A DNA stretch of 64,000 nucleotides. Origin: Aliidongia dinghuensis (lineage in GTDB: Bacteria; Pseudomonadota; Alphaproteobacteria; ATCC43930; CGMCC-115725). The notes below the pieces were generated by a model, which ran no database searches, was not told where the DNA came from, and was given only the letters and a program-made list of their open reading frames with translations. Shown here in pieces: positions 45,516 through 55,724 of the stretch. The stretch is taken from positions 186,001-250,000 of the forward strand of contig NZ_BMJQ01000001.1 in assembly GCF_014643535.1 (NCBI RefSeq), written 5' to 3'. Position 1 is the stretch's first letter. The number at the start of each line of letters is the position of its first letter. Both the position numbers and the translations under genes were made by a program.

Positions 45516-47786
45516 TTAAACAGACACGCCGTGGTCCCGGGCGAATTCACGGAGCTTCTCGCGCAGACTATGGCTGGTCTGGCGTGTCGCATCGGCGAGG
45601 TACTGGCGCAGCGGGCCGACGTCGAGCGTCCGGATCATCGCCTTGACCGGCCCGATCGCGGACGGCGACATCGAGAGGTTGCGGAAACCAAGGCCGATGA
45701 GGGCCATGGCATCGACCGGGCTGCTGGCCATCTCGCCGCACAGCGACAGGCTGACGCCATACTGGTCGGCCGCGCGCACGATCTCGCCGAGGCAGGAGAG
45801 CGCCGCCGGCGACAGCACGTCGTAGCGATCGGCGAGGCGAGCGTTGCCGCGATCCTTGGCGAACAGGAACTGCATCAGGTCGTTCGAGCCGACCGAGATG
45901 AAATCGACCTGGCGGCACAGGCTCTCGAGCTGCCAGATCAGCGCCGGCACCTCCAGCATGACGCCGACCTTGAGGTGCGAGGGCAGCGGCACCCCATGCT
46001 CGCACGCCCGCTCCAGCTCCATGTCGAGGATACGGCGCGCGGCTGCGAATTCGGCCACCTCCGACACCATCGGAAACATGACCTGGAGCAGCCGGCCGTT
46101 CGCCGCCAGCAGCATGGCGCGCAGCTGCGTGCGCAGCATGGCCGGATGGTCGAGCGAGATCCGAAGCGCGCGCCAGCCCATGGCCGGGTTTTCCTCGACC
46201 GTCTCCGGCAGGTAGGGCAGCAGCTTGTCGCCGCCGATGTCGAGCGTGCGGAACGCGACCGGCCGGTCGCCCGCCTGGTCGAGCACGCGGGTATAAAGTG
46301 CCGTCTGGTCGGCGACATCGGGGAAATCCTGCCGGGTCATGAACGGCAGCTCGGTGCGGTAGAGCCCGATGCCCTCGGCGCGGGTCGCGTCCAGCTCCGG
46401 CAGGTCGATCAGCAGGCCCGCGTTCATGTAGAGGCCGATCGCGATGCCGTCGAGCGTCACCGCCGGCAGTTCGCGCAGCGCCGCATAGGCCGCCTTGCGC
46501 GACCGGCGCTCGGCCAAGCGGCTCTCGACCGCCGCCTGCACGTCCTCGCTCGGCCTGACCAGGACCTGGGCATTGTCGCCGTCGACCACGAGCTGGTCGC
46601 CCGGCTCGAGCTGGGCGAGCGCGCCCTTGACCCGGCCGACCACCGGAATGTCGAGCGCCCGCGCAACCACGGCGACATGGGCGGTCGGCGAGCCCTCTTC
46701 CAGCACCAGGGCGCGCAGCCGCGCACGGTCGTAGTCCATGAGTTCGGCCGGCCCCATGGTGCGCGCGACCAGCACGACGTCGTCGGTCTCGACTTCGGCC
46801 GCGGCGGTGATGACGCTGCCCGACAGGTGGTGCTGCAGCCGGTTCGCCAGATCCTCGAGGTCGGTCAGCCGCTCGCGGATATAGGGATCGCTGATCTGCT
46901 TCATGCGCGCCCGCGTGTCGTCGCGCACCTTCTGCACCGCCGCCTCGGCGGTAAGCCCGCTCTCGACCGCCTCGCGGATGCGGCCGAGCCAGCCGCGGTC
47001 CTCGGCGAACATCCGGTAGGTCTCGAGGATGTCGCGATGCTCGCCGCCGTGAGCGAGCTCGCTCGCCGACAGCATGCGGTCGATCGAGCGCTGCATCTCG
47101 CCGATCGCCGCGTCGAGTCTCAGGCTCTCGGCCTCCGGATCCTCGGCGACCAGCTGGTTGATGACGATCGACGGCTGGTGCAGCACGGCCGTGCCGATGG
47201 CGAGGCCGGCGTTGAGCCGCACGCCGTCCAGCCTGTGGGGCAGGGTGCCGATGCCGTCGGTCGGGTGCTGCTCCTCGACGTCGACGAGGGCGCCGGCCGC
47301 GATCAGCTCGGCCAGCACCATGGCGACCGTCTGCAGCGCCTCGATCTCTTCGTCGGTGTAATGCCGCTGCGAGCGGTTCTGCACGACCAGCACGCCGGAG
47401 ACGCGGCCCGAGCGCAGGATCGGCACGCCCATCAGCGAGTGATAGATTTCCTCGCCGGTTTCCGGGCGATAGGCGAAGGCCGGATGCGCCTGGGCGTCGC
47501 TCAAGGCCAACGGTCGGGCGGTGGCGGCGATCACGCCGACCAGGCCCTCGCCGACCCTGAGGCGCGTGCGATGGACCGATTCCGGGAAGAGGCCCTCGGT
47601 CGCGCAAAGTTCCAGGATGTCGCCGGCGCGCATGATGTAGGCCGAGCAGACCTCGGCTTCCATGTCGGCGGCGATGAGCTGGACGATCTGGTCGAGCCGT
47701 TCCTGCGCGGTGCCGGACCCGGCCATGACATCGCGCAGCCTGCCGAGCAGGCGCCGCGCGCCGGTGACGCCGACGCGCCCCTCCAT
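45516..47786 (-). CDS. ptsP: Phosphoenolpyruvate--protein phosphotransferase PtsP (EI-Ntr)
   Basis: 756 aa. N-terminal GAF domain (residues about 10-150; RLRVGEGLVGVIAATARP, YHSLMGVPILRSGRV) and the EI part: phosphohistidine in GSPTAHVAVVARALDIP, PEP-binding TLDIGGDKLLPYLP, MFPMVSEVAEF, and GSNDLMQFLFAKDR. First enzyme of the nitrogen PTS. ATG 47786 overlaps the stop of the nitronate monooxygenase gene (TGATG); an upstream GTG at 47807 lies inside that gene. Confidence 0.96.
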   Translation of the reverse strand: MEGRVGVTGARRLLGRLRDVMAGSGTAQERLDQIVQLIAADMEAEVCSAYIMRAGDILELCATEGLFPESVHRTRLRVGEGLVGVIAATARPLALSDAQAHPAFAYRPETGEEIYHSLMGVPILRSGRVSGVLVVQNRSQRHYTDEEIEALQTVAMVLAELIAAGALVDVEEQHPTDGIGTLPHRLDGVRLNAGLAIGTAVLHQPSIVINQLVAEDPEAESLRLDAAIGEMQRSIDRMLSASELAHGGEHRDILETYRMFAEDRGWLGRIREAVESGLTAEAAVQKVRDDTRARMKQISDPYIRERLTDLEDLANRLQHHLSGSVITAAAEVETDDVVLVARTMGPAELMDYDRARLRALVLEEGSPTAHVAVVARALDIPVVGRVKGALAQLEPGDQLVVDGDNAQVLVRPSEDVQAAVESRLAERRSRKAAYAALRELPAVTLDGIAIGLYMNAGLLIDLPELDATRAEGIGLYRTELPFMTRQDFPDVADQTALYTRVLDQAGDRPVAFRTLDIGGDKLLPYLPETVEENPAMGWRALRISLDHPAMLRTQLRAMLLAANGRLLQVMFPMVSEVAEFAAARRILDMELERACEHGVPLPSHLKVGVMLEVPALIWQLESLCRQVDFISVGSNDLMQFLFAKDRGNARLADRYDVLSPAALSCLGEIVRAADQYGVSLSLCGEMASSPVDAMALIGLGFRNLSMSPSAIGPVKAMIRTLDVGPLRQYLADATRQTSHSLREKLREFARDHGVSV

Positions 47787-48907
47787 CAGGAGCCTGCCTC
47801 GCTCCACTGCGCCGCACGCCGCGCCTGCCCCCGCGCGACCATGGCGCCCAGCGCCTGATCGACGAGCTCGGTCAGGATCTCGGCGGTCGACTGCTCCCGC
47901 GTCACCATGCCGACGCTCTGGCCGGCCATGACGGAGCCGTGCTCGACATCGCCCTCGATGACGGCGCGGCGGAGCGCCCCCGCCCAGAAATGCTCGATCT
48001 CGAGCTGGGCGTCCTTCTGGGCAATCTCGCCGCGGTTGAAGCGCTCGATCACGTCGCGCTGTACCTCGAGAAAGCGGCGCGAGCCCTCGTTGGCGAGGGC
48101 CCTGACCGGGATCACCGGGAAGCGCGAATCGAGCTGGACCGAGGGCACCGCGTCGCGGGCCGATGCGCGGATGAACGCTTGTTTGAAGCGCTCGTGCGCG
48201 ATCGATTCCGTGGCGCAGACGAAGCGGGTGCCCAGCTGGACGCCGGCCGCCCCCATCTCGAGGCAGGCGAGGATCGCCTCGCCGCGGCCGATGCCGCCGG
48301 CGATGAAGATCGGCACTTCGGTAATGTGCGGCAGGATCTCTTGGGTGAGGACCGAGGTCGCGACCGGACCGATGTGGCCGCCCGCCTCCATGCCCTCGAT
48401 GACCAGCGCATCGACGCCCATGCGGACGAGCTTCTTCGCCAGCACCAGCGCCGGGGCGAAGCAGACGACCTTGGCGCCGGAGTCCTTGATCTGCTGAATG
48501 GCGGACGCCGGCGGCAGGCCACCGGCCAGCACGACATGGCCGACCTCCTGCTCGGCGCAGACCCGGATCAAGTCCGAGAGCTGCGGATGCATCGTGATGA
48601 GGTTGACGCCGAACGGCTTCGATGTCAGCGCCTTGGTACCCTCAATCTCGGCCGCGAGTATCTCGGGCTTCATCGAGCCCGAAGCCAACACGCCGAACCC
48701 GCCGCCGTTCGAGATGGCGGCGACCAGGTTGCGCTCGCTGACCCAGGTCATGGCGCCGCCCATGATGGCGAGCTCCGTGCCGAGGAAGGCGCGGCCCCGG
48801 CGCCACAGACGATCGAGCACCACCCGTGCCGGGAGGGCGCCCACGGCCTTGTCGACCGGGGTCTTGTCGGCAGTGGGCGTGTCGGCCGGGGCGATCGCGG
48901 AACTCAT
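47786..48907 (-). CDS. Nitronate monooxygenase / 2-nitropropane dioxygenase family
   Basis: 373 aa FMN TIM-barrel enzyme. NGGGFGVLASGSM (N-terminal phosphate loop region), catalytic His in EGMEAGGHIGP, FIAGGIGRGEAI and LGTRFVCATESIAHERFK. Oxidises alkyl nitronates or related substrates. Located between lysC and ptsP, an order that recurs in related genomes; the link is not explained by function. Confidence 0.9.
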   Translation of the reverse strand: MSSAIAPADTPTADKTPVDKAVGALPARVVLDRLWRRGRAFLGTELAIMGGAMTWVSERNLVAAISNGGGFGVLASGSMKPEILAAEIEGTKALTSKPFGVNLITMHPQLSDLIRVCAEQEVGHVVLAGGLPPASAIQQIKDSGAKVVCFAPALVLAKKLVRMGVDALVIEGMEAGGHIGPVATSVLTQEILPHITEVPIFIAGGIGRGEAILACLEMGAAGVQLGTRFVCATESIAHERFKQAFIRASARDAVPSVQLDSRFPVIPVRALANEGSRRFLEVQRDVIERFNRGEIAQKDAQLEIEHFWAGALRRAVIEGDVEHGSVMAGQSVGMVTREQSTAEILTELVDQALGAMVARGQARRAAQWSEAGS

Positions 48908-48918
48908 GCGCTCTCAGG

Positions 48919-50151
<1,233 letters not shown>

Positions 50152-50322
50152 GCTCTATCTTACCTGCGTCGGGCGCGGTATGACCCGCGCACCCGGAAAA
50201 CTGCCGCTCGCCTCCGGTTGCCCGCCGGATGGCGCGTATTCATACTCGGTGGCGCGCTGCCGAAGCAAGCCCGCCCCGCCGTAAGGCAGACCCGCAACAC
50301 TCGAACGTGAGAGCCGATCCCC

Positions 50323-51069
50323 GTGACCTCTTCAGCCTCCTCCAGCGTCGATCCGGACGAGGTCGCGCGTTTCGCCGCGATCGCCGAAGCCTGGTGGGAC
50401 CCGAACGGCAAGTTCCGGCCGCTGCACAAGTTCAATCCGACACGACTGGCCTATGTCCGCGACCGGCTCGCCGCCCATTTCGGCCGCGACGTGACCCACC
50501 GCGCGCCGTTCCAGGGGCTGCGCCTGCTCGACATCGGCTGCGGCGGCGGCCTTGTCGCGGAGCCGATGGCGCGCCTCGGCTTCGCCGTGACCGGTGTCGA
50601 CGCGACCGAGCGCAACATCGCCGTGGCGTCCGCCCACGCGGCCGAGCAGGAGCTCGCGATCGATTATCGATTCGCGACAGCGGAGGACCTGGTCGCACAA
50701 GGCATGAGCTTCGACGCGGTGCTGGCGCTTGAAGTGATCGAGCATGTCGCCGACCCAGAGGCGTTCCTCCTCTCGGTCGGCCGGCTCGTGAAGCCGGGCG
50801 GCCTTGTCGTGGTCGCAACCCTGAACCGGACGGCGAAGGCATTCGGCCTCGCCATCCTCGGCGCGGAATATGTGCTGGGCTGGCTGCCGCGCGGCACGCA
50901 CACCTGGTCGAAGTTCCTGAAACCCAGCGAAGTCGCGGCCGGCCTCCGGCATGCCGGCTTGACGCTCCAGGACCTGACCGGCGTCACCTACAACCCGCTC
51001 GCCGACAAATGGCACCTTGGGCCGGACACCAGCGTGAACTACCTGATGACGGCGGTGAAGATCGGGTGA
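50323..51069 (+). CDS. ubiG: Ubiquinone biosynthesis O-methyltransferase UbiG
   Basis: 248 aa. Methylates the 5- and 3-hydroxyl groups of ubiquinone precursors. Signature [25 protein letters not shown] motif [45 protein letters not shown], the C-terminal UbiG motif. GTG start at 50323. Divergent from lysC, a common alphaproteobacterial arrangement. Confidence 0.97.
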   Translation: MTSSASSSVDPDEVARFAAIAEAWWDPNGKFRPLHKFNPTRLAYVRDRLAAHFGRDVTHRAPFQGLRLLDIGCGGGLVAEPMARLGFAVTGVDATERNIAVASAHAAEQELAIDYRFATAEDLVAQGMSFDAVLALEVIEHVADPEAFLLSVGRLVKPGGLVVVATLNRTAKAFGLAILGAEYVLGWLPRGTHTWSKFLKPSEVAAGLRHAGLTLQDLTGVTYNPLADKWHLGPDTSVNYLMTAVKIG

Positions 51070-51093
51070 GATCGGTGCCGAGCCGGGCCACCC

Positions 51094-51516
51094 TCACGAG
51101 TCCGCCAGCGGCACCCAGGGGATGCGGGCGACTTCGATGCCTTCGTCGGCCAGTTCCTCGGCTTCCTCTTCGGTCGTGTGGCCGTAGATGCCGCGGGCGT
51201 CTGCCTCGCCGTGATGGATCTTGCGGGCTTCCTCGGCGAAGCGCTCGCCGACGTTCTCATGGCTTTGCTCGATCACCTTGCGCAGCGTGCGCAGAAGCGT
51301 GATTGCCCGCGCCGGGTCCGGCTGCGGCGCCGGATCGGGCAGGCTGTTCGCCTTGCGGCCGACGGCCGGCGCCATCAGCGCGCGGTCGACGTTCTTGTCG
51401 CCGCACACCGGGCACGCAATCTCATGGGCGGCCTGCTGGGCTTCGAAGGCTTCGCTGTTGCGGAACCAGCCTTCGAAATGATGATCGGACGGGCAGCGCA
51501 GTTCGTAGAGAATCAT
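51094..51516 (-). CDS. DUF1178 zinc-ribbon protein
   Basis: 140 aa. Starts MILYELRCPSDHHFEGWF, then IACPVCGDKNVDRALMAP: the two cysteine clusters form a likely zinc ribbon. The C-terminal DUF1178 block is GERFAEEARKIHHGEADARG, IYGHTTEEEAEELADEGI. Unknown function. ATG 51516 chosen; the upstream extension overlaps the divergent gene's control region. Confidence 0.9.
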   Translation of the reverse strand: MILYELRCPSDHHFEGWFRNSEAFEAQQAAHEIACPVCGDKNVDRALMAPAVGRKANSLPDPAPQPDPARAITLLRTLRKVIEQSHENVGERFAEEARKIHHGEADARGIYGHTTEEEAEELADEGIEVARIPWVPLADS

Positions 51517-51554
51517 CCGTTGAAGGTGCTGTTGAGGGTTGAAGGGGACATTCG

Positions 51555-52094
51555 ATGAACGATCCGCTGGGCATTCCGTCGCCATGGGCGCGCCGCTTCG
51601 CCCATCTGGTCGAGAAAGGCGGCGCGGTGCTGGACCTGGCGGCCGGCGCCGGCCGGCACGCCCGCTTCTTCGCCGGGCGTGGCCATCCGGTGGTCGCGGT
51701 CGACCGCAATCTCGACGGCATGGCCGACCTCGATCCCGAGGGACCGGTCGAGCAGGTAAAGGCCGATCTCGAGGACGGCAGTCCGTGGCCGCTCGGCGAC
51801 CGGCAATTCGCCGGCATTATCGTCAGCAATTACCTGCACCGGCCGCTGCTGCCGCGGCTGGCAGCGGCGCTGGCGCCGGGCGGCGTCCTCATCTACGAGA
51901 CCTTCGCGGTCGGCCAGGCCGCGTTCGGCCGGCCCTCGTCCGCGGATTACCTGCTGAGGCCGAACGAACTGCTTCACGCCTTCGCCGACGCGCTCACCAT
52001 CGTGGCGTTCGAGCACGGTATCGACTATGCGCCGGGCCCCAAGGCAGTGCAGCGCCTTGCTGCCGTCAAGGGGCGGGATCTCGTACCGCTCTGA
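51555..52094 (+). CDS. SAM-dependent methyltransferase (TehB-like)
   Basis: 179 aa. Motif I VLDLAAGAGRHARFFAG, VVAVDRNLDGM, SNYLHRPLLPRL and FEHGIDYAPGPKAVQR. AAGGGGA precedes ATG 51555. Resembles tellurite-resistance-like small methyltransferases; substrate unknown. Divergent from the DUF1178 gene with 38 bp between starts. Confidence 0.85.
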   Translation: MNDPLGIPSPWARRFAHLVEKGGAVLDLAAGAGRHARFFAGRGHPVVAVDRNLDGMADLDPEGPVEQVKADLEDGSPWPLGDRQFAGIIVSNYLHRPLLPRLAAALAPGGVLIYETFAVGQAAFGRPSSADYLLRPNELLHAFADALTIVAFEHGIDYAPGPKAVQRLAAVKGRDLVPL

Positions 52095-52115
52095 CATCGG
52101 GCTCAATCCTGGGGC

Positions 52116-52979
52116 TCAGTCCGCCGCTGCGGCCGCGCCCGGCTTGACGAGGCGCGGCGGCGCGAAGGGCCGGTCGTGCCCGAGCGACGGCACCATCTGC
52201 CGCGCCTCGGCAATGCGCGCGAGATCGAGCTCGGCCGAGACGATGCCGACCTCCTCGCCGCCGTCGGCCAGCACCTCGCCCCAGGGGTCGATGATGAGCG
52301 AATGGCCGTAGGTCTTGCGGCCTTCGGCATGGGTCCCGGTCTGTGCCGGGGCGACGACGAAGCAGCCGGTCTCGATCGCGCGGGCGCGGAGCAGCGTGTG
52401 CCAATGGGCGCGGCCGGTCGGCACCGCGAAGGCCGAGGGCACGGTCAGGATCTCCGCCCCGGCCTGGGCCAAGGCCCGGTAGAGCGCCGGGAAGCGCAGG
52501 TCGTAGCACACGGTCAGGCCCACGCGCGCGAACGGCGTCTCGACCACGACCGTCGCCTCGCCCGGGCGGAACTGCGAGGATTCGCGATAGCTCTCGCCTT
52601 GGGCCAGGTTGACGTCGAACATGTGGATCTTGTCGTAACGCGCGGCGATCGTGCCGTCGGGCGCGAACAGGTAGGACCGGTTGGCGAGCCGCTCCTCGTC
52701 CGCAAGCTTGACTGCCATGGAGCCGGCCAGGAGCCAGGCACCGGTCTCGCGCGCGAGATCGGCGAAGAACGGGATGGCGTGGGGCTTCGCCTCGTCCTCG
52801 GCCTTGGCGAATTTCGGCTCGCGCTTCGGCTCCAACATGACCGCCACCTCGGGCGTCAGGATGAAGCCGGCACCCTCGTCGCGGGCGCGGCGCGTGAGCT
52901 CGCCGATCGTGGCGAGGTTAGGGGCGACCTCGCGGCCGGCGGAGATCTGCAGGCAGGCGACCTTGATGCGTTCAGCCAT
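52116..52979 (-). CDS. Carbon-nitrogen hydrolase (Nit/omega-amidase type)
   Basis: 287 aa. The Glu-Lys-Cys triad is visible: E44 in FILTPEVAVML, Lys in AARYDKIHMFD and Cys in VGLTVCYDLRFPAL. The HMFDV and GQSYRES-like (AQGESYRESSQF) segments match the Nit1/Nit2 group that hydrolyses deaminated glutathione or alpha-ketoglutaramate. Precedes grxC in the same direction, which fits a role in glutathione housekeeping. Confidence 0.92.
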   Translation of the reverse strand: MAERIKVACLQISAGREVAPNLATIGELTRRARDEGAGFILTPEVAVMLEPKREPKFAKAEDEAKPHAIPFFADLARETGAWLLAGSMAVKLADEERLANRSYLFAPDGTIAARYDKIHMFDVNLAQGESYRESSQFRPGEATVVVETPFARVGLTVCYDLRFPALYRALAQAGAEILTVPSAFAVPTGRAHWHTLLRARAIETGCFVVAPAQTGTHAEGRKTYGHSLIIDPWGEVLADGGEEVGIVSAELDLARIAEARQMVPSLGHDRPFAPPRLVKPGAAAAAD

Positions 52980-52997
52980 GGGATCTCCGGGGTCAGG

Positions 52998-53255
52998 TCA
53001 GGAAGCGAGCTTGGCGTCGAGGCTGCCGGCGCGGTCGAGCGCATAGAGGTCGTCGCAGCCACCGATATGCTCGCCGTTGATGAAGATCTGCGGCACCGAG
53101 GTGCGGCCGCCGGCGCGGCTCATCATCTCGGCGCGCCGATTGGGCTCTTCCATCACGTCGATATTGACGTACTCGACCCCCTTCTTGCCGAGCAGCGACT
53201 TGGCGCGCGCGCAATAGGGGCAGAACAGGGTCGAATAGACTTCCACCTGGGCCAC
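52998..53255 (-). CDS. grxC: Glutaredoxin 3
   Basis: 85 aa. Active site CPYC in STLFCPYCARAKSLLG, TSVPQIFINGEHIGG with the cis-proline and CDDLYALDRAG for glutathione binding. GTG start at 53255 preceded by GGGAG. Follows comF in the same direction; comF-grxC-nitrilase-DUF1178 is the usual alphaproteobacterial order before ubiG. Confidence 0.94.
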   Translation of the reverse strand: MAQVEVYSTLFCPYCARAKSLLGKKGVEYVNIDVMEEPNRRAEMMSRAGGRTSVPQIFINGEHIGGCDDLYALDRAGSLDAKLAS

Positions 53256-53343
53256 GAACAGACACTCCCGCAGGAAATAAAACGGTCTCAAGCGATATAG
53301 GCGAATGCAAGCCCGGTTGCCAGACCGGGCAGCTTTGCACGAA

Positions 53344-53961
53344 TCACGGCACACCCCCGCTCGGGATTCGCATCGCGCGGGCGAGCGTCAGCACGTCGAC
53401 TTGCGTGGCGCCCGCCCGCTTCAGCACGCGAGTGCAGGCCTCGATCGTGGCGCCGGTCGTCAGCACGTCGTCGACCAGCACGACGCGCTTGCCCGTGAGG
53501 TCGGCCTTAGGTTTGAGCGCGAAGGCGCCGCGCACGTTCTCGGCCCGCTGCAGGCGCGAGAGATGGCCCTGGCTGCGCGTGCGGCGCCGGCGAACGAGCA
53601 GGTCGGGCGCGAAGCGGGGTGCCTTGAGGGACCTGGCATTCGGGCGCTCGCCCCAGGCCGCGACGGCGGCGCGGGCGAGGAGCGCCGACTGGTTGAAGCG
53701 GCGGCGGAAGAGGCGCGTCCAGTGCAGCGGCACTGGAACGATAAGGTCGGCCTCGGCCAAGAGCTCGGCGCCGCTGCGTGCCAGCCATTGCCCGAAGGCC
53801 GGAATGCCGTGCAGCCGGTCGGCATGCTTGAAGGCGAGGATCAGCCGGCGCGACTGGTCGTCATAGGCGAAGACCGCGCGCGCTCGGCCATAGACCGGCG
53901 GGTGGGCGACGCATTGCGCGCATTCGACGCCGACGCCCGCGTCATAGGCAAATGGCAGCCC
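53344..53961 (-). pseudogene. comF: comF remnant, 5' part missing (cut at the island boundary)
   Basis: The 3' two thirds of a ComF amidophosphoribosyltransferase-like gene: GLPFAYDAGVGVECAQC, YDDQSRRLILAFKHADR, IVPVPLHWTRLFRRRFNQSALLA, RRRTRSQGHLSRLQRAENVRGAF and the PRPP loop VVLVDDVLTTGATIEAC. In intact ComF the GLPF element ends a zinc finger preceded by about 50 residues with CxxC pairs; here similarity stops exactly before GLPF (53961) and no cysteines or plausible start follow upstream. A longer frame continues to 54078 but is not ComF-like. Interpreted as truncation by insertion. Confidence 0.85.
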
Positions 53962-54156
53962 GCTTTCACGTTTGAGCCAAAACCCCCATTTCCACGAGGA
54001 AGGTTCTCTGGTAGTGCAGTCCGCTGGCGACATGCCTGATCCCGCGCTCGCTGGTCTTCGGAAGGGGGCGCTTGGCATGCAGCGCCCTCTTAAGTCAAAA
54101 CATACACAGAATCTTGGTTGGCGGTTGAGCCTGTGGGTATGTGGGCGAAGCGAGCA

Positions 54157-54194
54157 TTCCCCCGTCTTCCGCGTATGCGCGGAAGACGGGGGAA
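54157..54194. repeat. Perfect 17-bp inverted repeat
   Basis: TTCCCCCGTCTTCCGCG (54157-54173), loop TATG, CGCGGAAGACGGGGGAA (54178-54194), immediately followed by a second small palindrome AGCGC-AA-GCGCT (54194-54205). No T-run on either side, so it is not a standard terminator. Confidence 0.85.
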
Positions 54195-54270
54195 GCGCAA
54201 GCGCTCCTGCCCCGCAGGATCGTCCACATATCCACGGGCTTTGTGCCGCTATCTAGCGCAGCTCGCGACG

Positions 54271-54374
54271 TGATCATGCACGTAGTCCACAGGGTACCGG
54301 ACAAGGCCGTCCGCGCCCTCACTAGCGAACGGATGGCCTTGGTCGGTGGCCCTGTGGACCCACGTGCATGATCA
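54271..54374. repeat. 104-bp imperfect palindrome
   Basis: The outer 13 bp (TGATCATGCACGT) and the next 10-bp block (GTCCACAGGG) match perfectly as inverted complements, and further inner blocks (CAAGGCC, TCCG) also match, separated by single-base gaps; about 85 percent of 45 arm positions pair by eye. The central unpaired part is about 9-12 bp around 54315-54323. Confidence 0.8.
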
Positions 54375-54412
54375 CGGGGTGGGGGTTCGGGGGAGGGACG
54401 CGCGTTCGAAGG

Positions 54413-54421
54413 TTATCCACA
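54413..54421 (+). other. Consensus DnaA-box-like TTATCCACA
   Basis: Exact match to the DnaA box, 39 bp to the right of the large palindrome; related CATATCCACG (from 54226) and two GTCCACAGGG blocks are nearby. A single exact box is weak evidence for an origin. Confidence 0.3.
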
Positions 54422-55037
54422 GGAGCGTCGATCTCCGCTGCTCCCCGAGCGCCCTGGTCCAGCGAAAACCGGCTCGCGACCTCCTTGCCTTCCCGCCCGC
54501 ACCGAGCCCACCATCGACATACGACGCCTTCTCCGGTGCCCAGCCACATCGACGACCCCGTAGGCCCGCCCCCGGCAGCCTCGTCTCCGTGAGCGCGCGC
54601 CGCTCCGGCGGACGCTGGCTGCCCACGTCTCGGCGGCCCGGCACCAAGGACGTGGCAGCATAGCAGTCTTCGATGATGGCAACCGCACCCGGCGGCGCGA
54701 GCCCACGGCTGCGTTTACGATCGACTCCGCCGCCGAGCCCGACGCCCGTCAGCACCGCGACAATTAGCACCCCGCTGCCACGGCCAGACCGTTGCCGGGC
54801 GACGGTAAGGCTCCGCAAGTGACCTACCGTGTACGATTACGCGGTCGCGACCGAATCCGTCTCGCCTCCAACTTCCTTGCTTCCCGTCTCCACCCGGGCT
54901 CACCATTAAGTCACGGGCCGCCAACCAGCTGCCCGCGACATCGACAACCCACCGGTCGCGACGGCCGCCCACCCGCGAGCGCAGCTCTCCGCGGCCGACG
55001 GCGCTCGTCACCGGTGAGCACGGGGGCTCACGAGACC

Positions 55038-55724
55038 ATGCGCGACCTGACCTTCCTCCACCCGACCGCCAGCTGCCAGGTCACGATCTGTTTCGAGCTC
55101 GACGTGCTCGCCGATCGCCCGCCCATCATCGACCGCGACCATCTCGTTGATCGCGTGGTCGATGCCATCGCAGACGCCGTCGGCGCCGAAGATCCGGACG
55201 GCGTCATCCGCCAGCGCGTCGAGGTCGTCGTCTCCGTCGCTTACTCAACGCTTCCTGCCGCGGTGCGGACCGGCTTCGCGGTCCCAGTGATCTTCGATCC
55301 CGCGGACGATCAAGGCGACGATGGCTCGTGCGACGCTCGGACGCTCCTGCGCGCCGTCATCCGGCATGAAGTCGAGCGAATGGCTCGGCGGCACCGAACC
55401 GATGCCTGGCTGGCGCTGGTGAACGACGTCGCTGTTTCCCTCCACGCGATCGCGACCTGGGACGGCGAACTCGTCTTCGAGGTCTGGCAGCGCTTCGAGC
55501 AGCTCGAACCCGACCTGGTGAACCTCGGTGTCGATCGCGACCACATCGACGCGCTCTGGTACTCGATCCCGCAACTAACTCAACCGAGATGGCCATGCTC
55601 GGTCTCCGCAGCCATCCTGTGCGACCGCGCAGGTCGGACGATGGTCGCGGACCCAGTGGCGCGGCTCACTGCCGGGCCGACGATTCCCCTCGCTGTCGAG
55701 CAACATTTGGCGGCTGCGGCATGA
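55038..55724 (+). CDS. Hypothetical protein of the island
   Basis: 228 aa, acidic, no signal peptide or membrane segment. Opens MRDLTFLHPTASCQVTICFE, contains DRDHLVDRVVDAIADAVG, RHEVERMARRHRTDAWLA and WDGELVFEVWQRFEQLEPDL. No family recognised. GTG 55014 is an alternative start. It is the only gene between the left-end repeats and the XRE regulator. Coding nature rests on frame length and a protein-like composition. Confidence 0.5.
   Translation: MRDLTFLHPTASCQVTICFELDVLADRPPIIDRDHLVDRVVDAIADAVGAEDPDGVIRQRVEVVVSVAYSTLPAAVRTGFAVPVIFDPADDQGDDGSCDARTLLRAVIRHEVERMARRHRTDAWLALVNDVAVSLHAIATWDGELVFEVWQRFEQLEPDLVNLGVDRDHIDALWYSIPQLTQPRWPCSVSAAILCDRAGRTMVADPVARLTAGPTIPLAVEQHLAAAA

Larger units (their letters stand above)
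53962..55037. other. Non-coding left end of a genomic island
   Basis: About 1.1 kb without a convincing gene on either strand. It contains a 17-bp perfect hairpin (54157-54194), a 104-bp imperfect palindrome (54271-54374), a TTATCCACA box (54413-54421) and two diverged copies of a segment beginning around 54478 and 54868. Possible attachment, replication or transfer functions are discussed in the findings. Confidence 0.6.

Noticed and set aside
45531..47858. Very long open frame on the plus strand opposite ptsP
   Set aside because: It is the complement of a clear EI-Ntr gene; the product is Arg/Asp-rich low-complexity without family motifs, a typical GC-rich antisense artefact.
53962..54078. 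ComF N-terminal residues read from the continuous frame upstream of the junction
   Set aside because: The frame is open but has no CxxC zinc-finger pairs or ComF-like residues; it is read-through into island DNA.
54413..54421. Island left end as a replication origin
   Set aside because: One perfect DnaA-type box and a palindrome are not enough; no replication initiator gene, iteron array or AT-rich unwinding region was found in the window.
54411..55012. Two minus-strand frames sharing a VVDVAG element in the island left end
   Set aside because: Very high Arg/Gly content and no conserved domain; the shared element comes from the direct DNA repeat rather than evident coding similarity.
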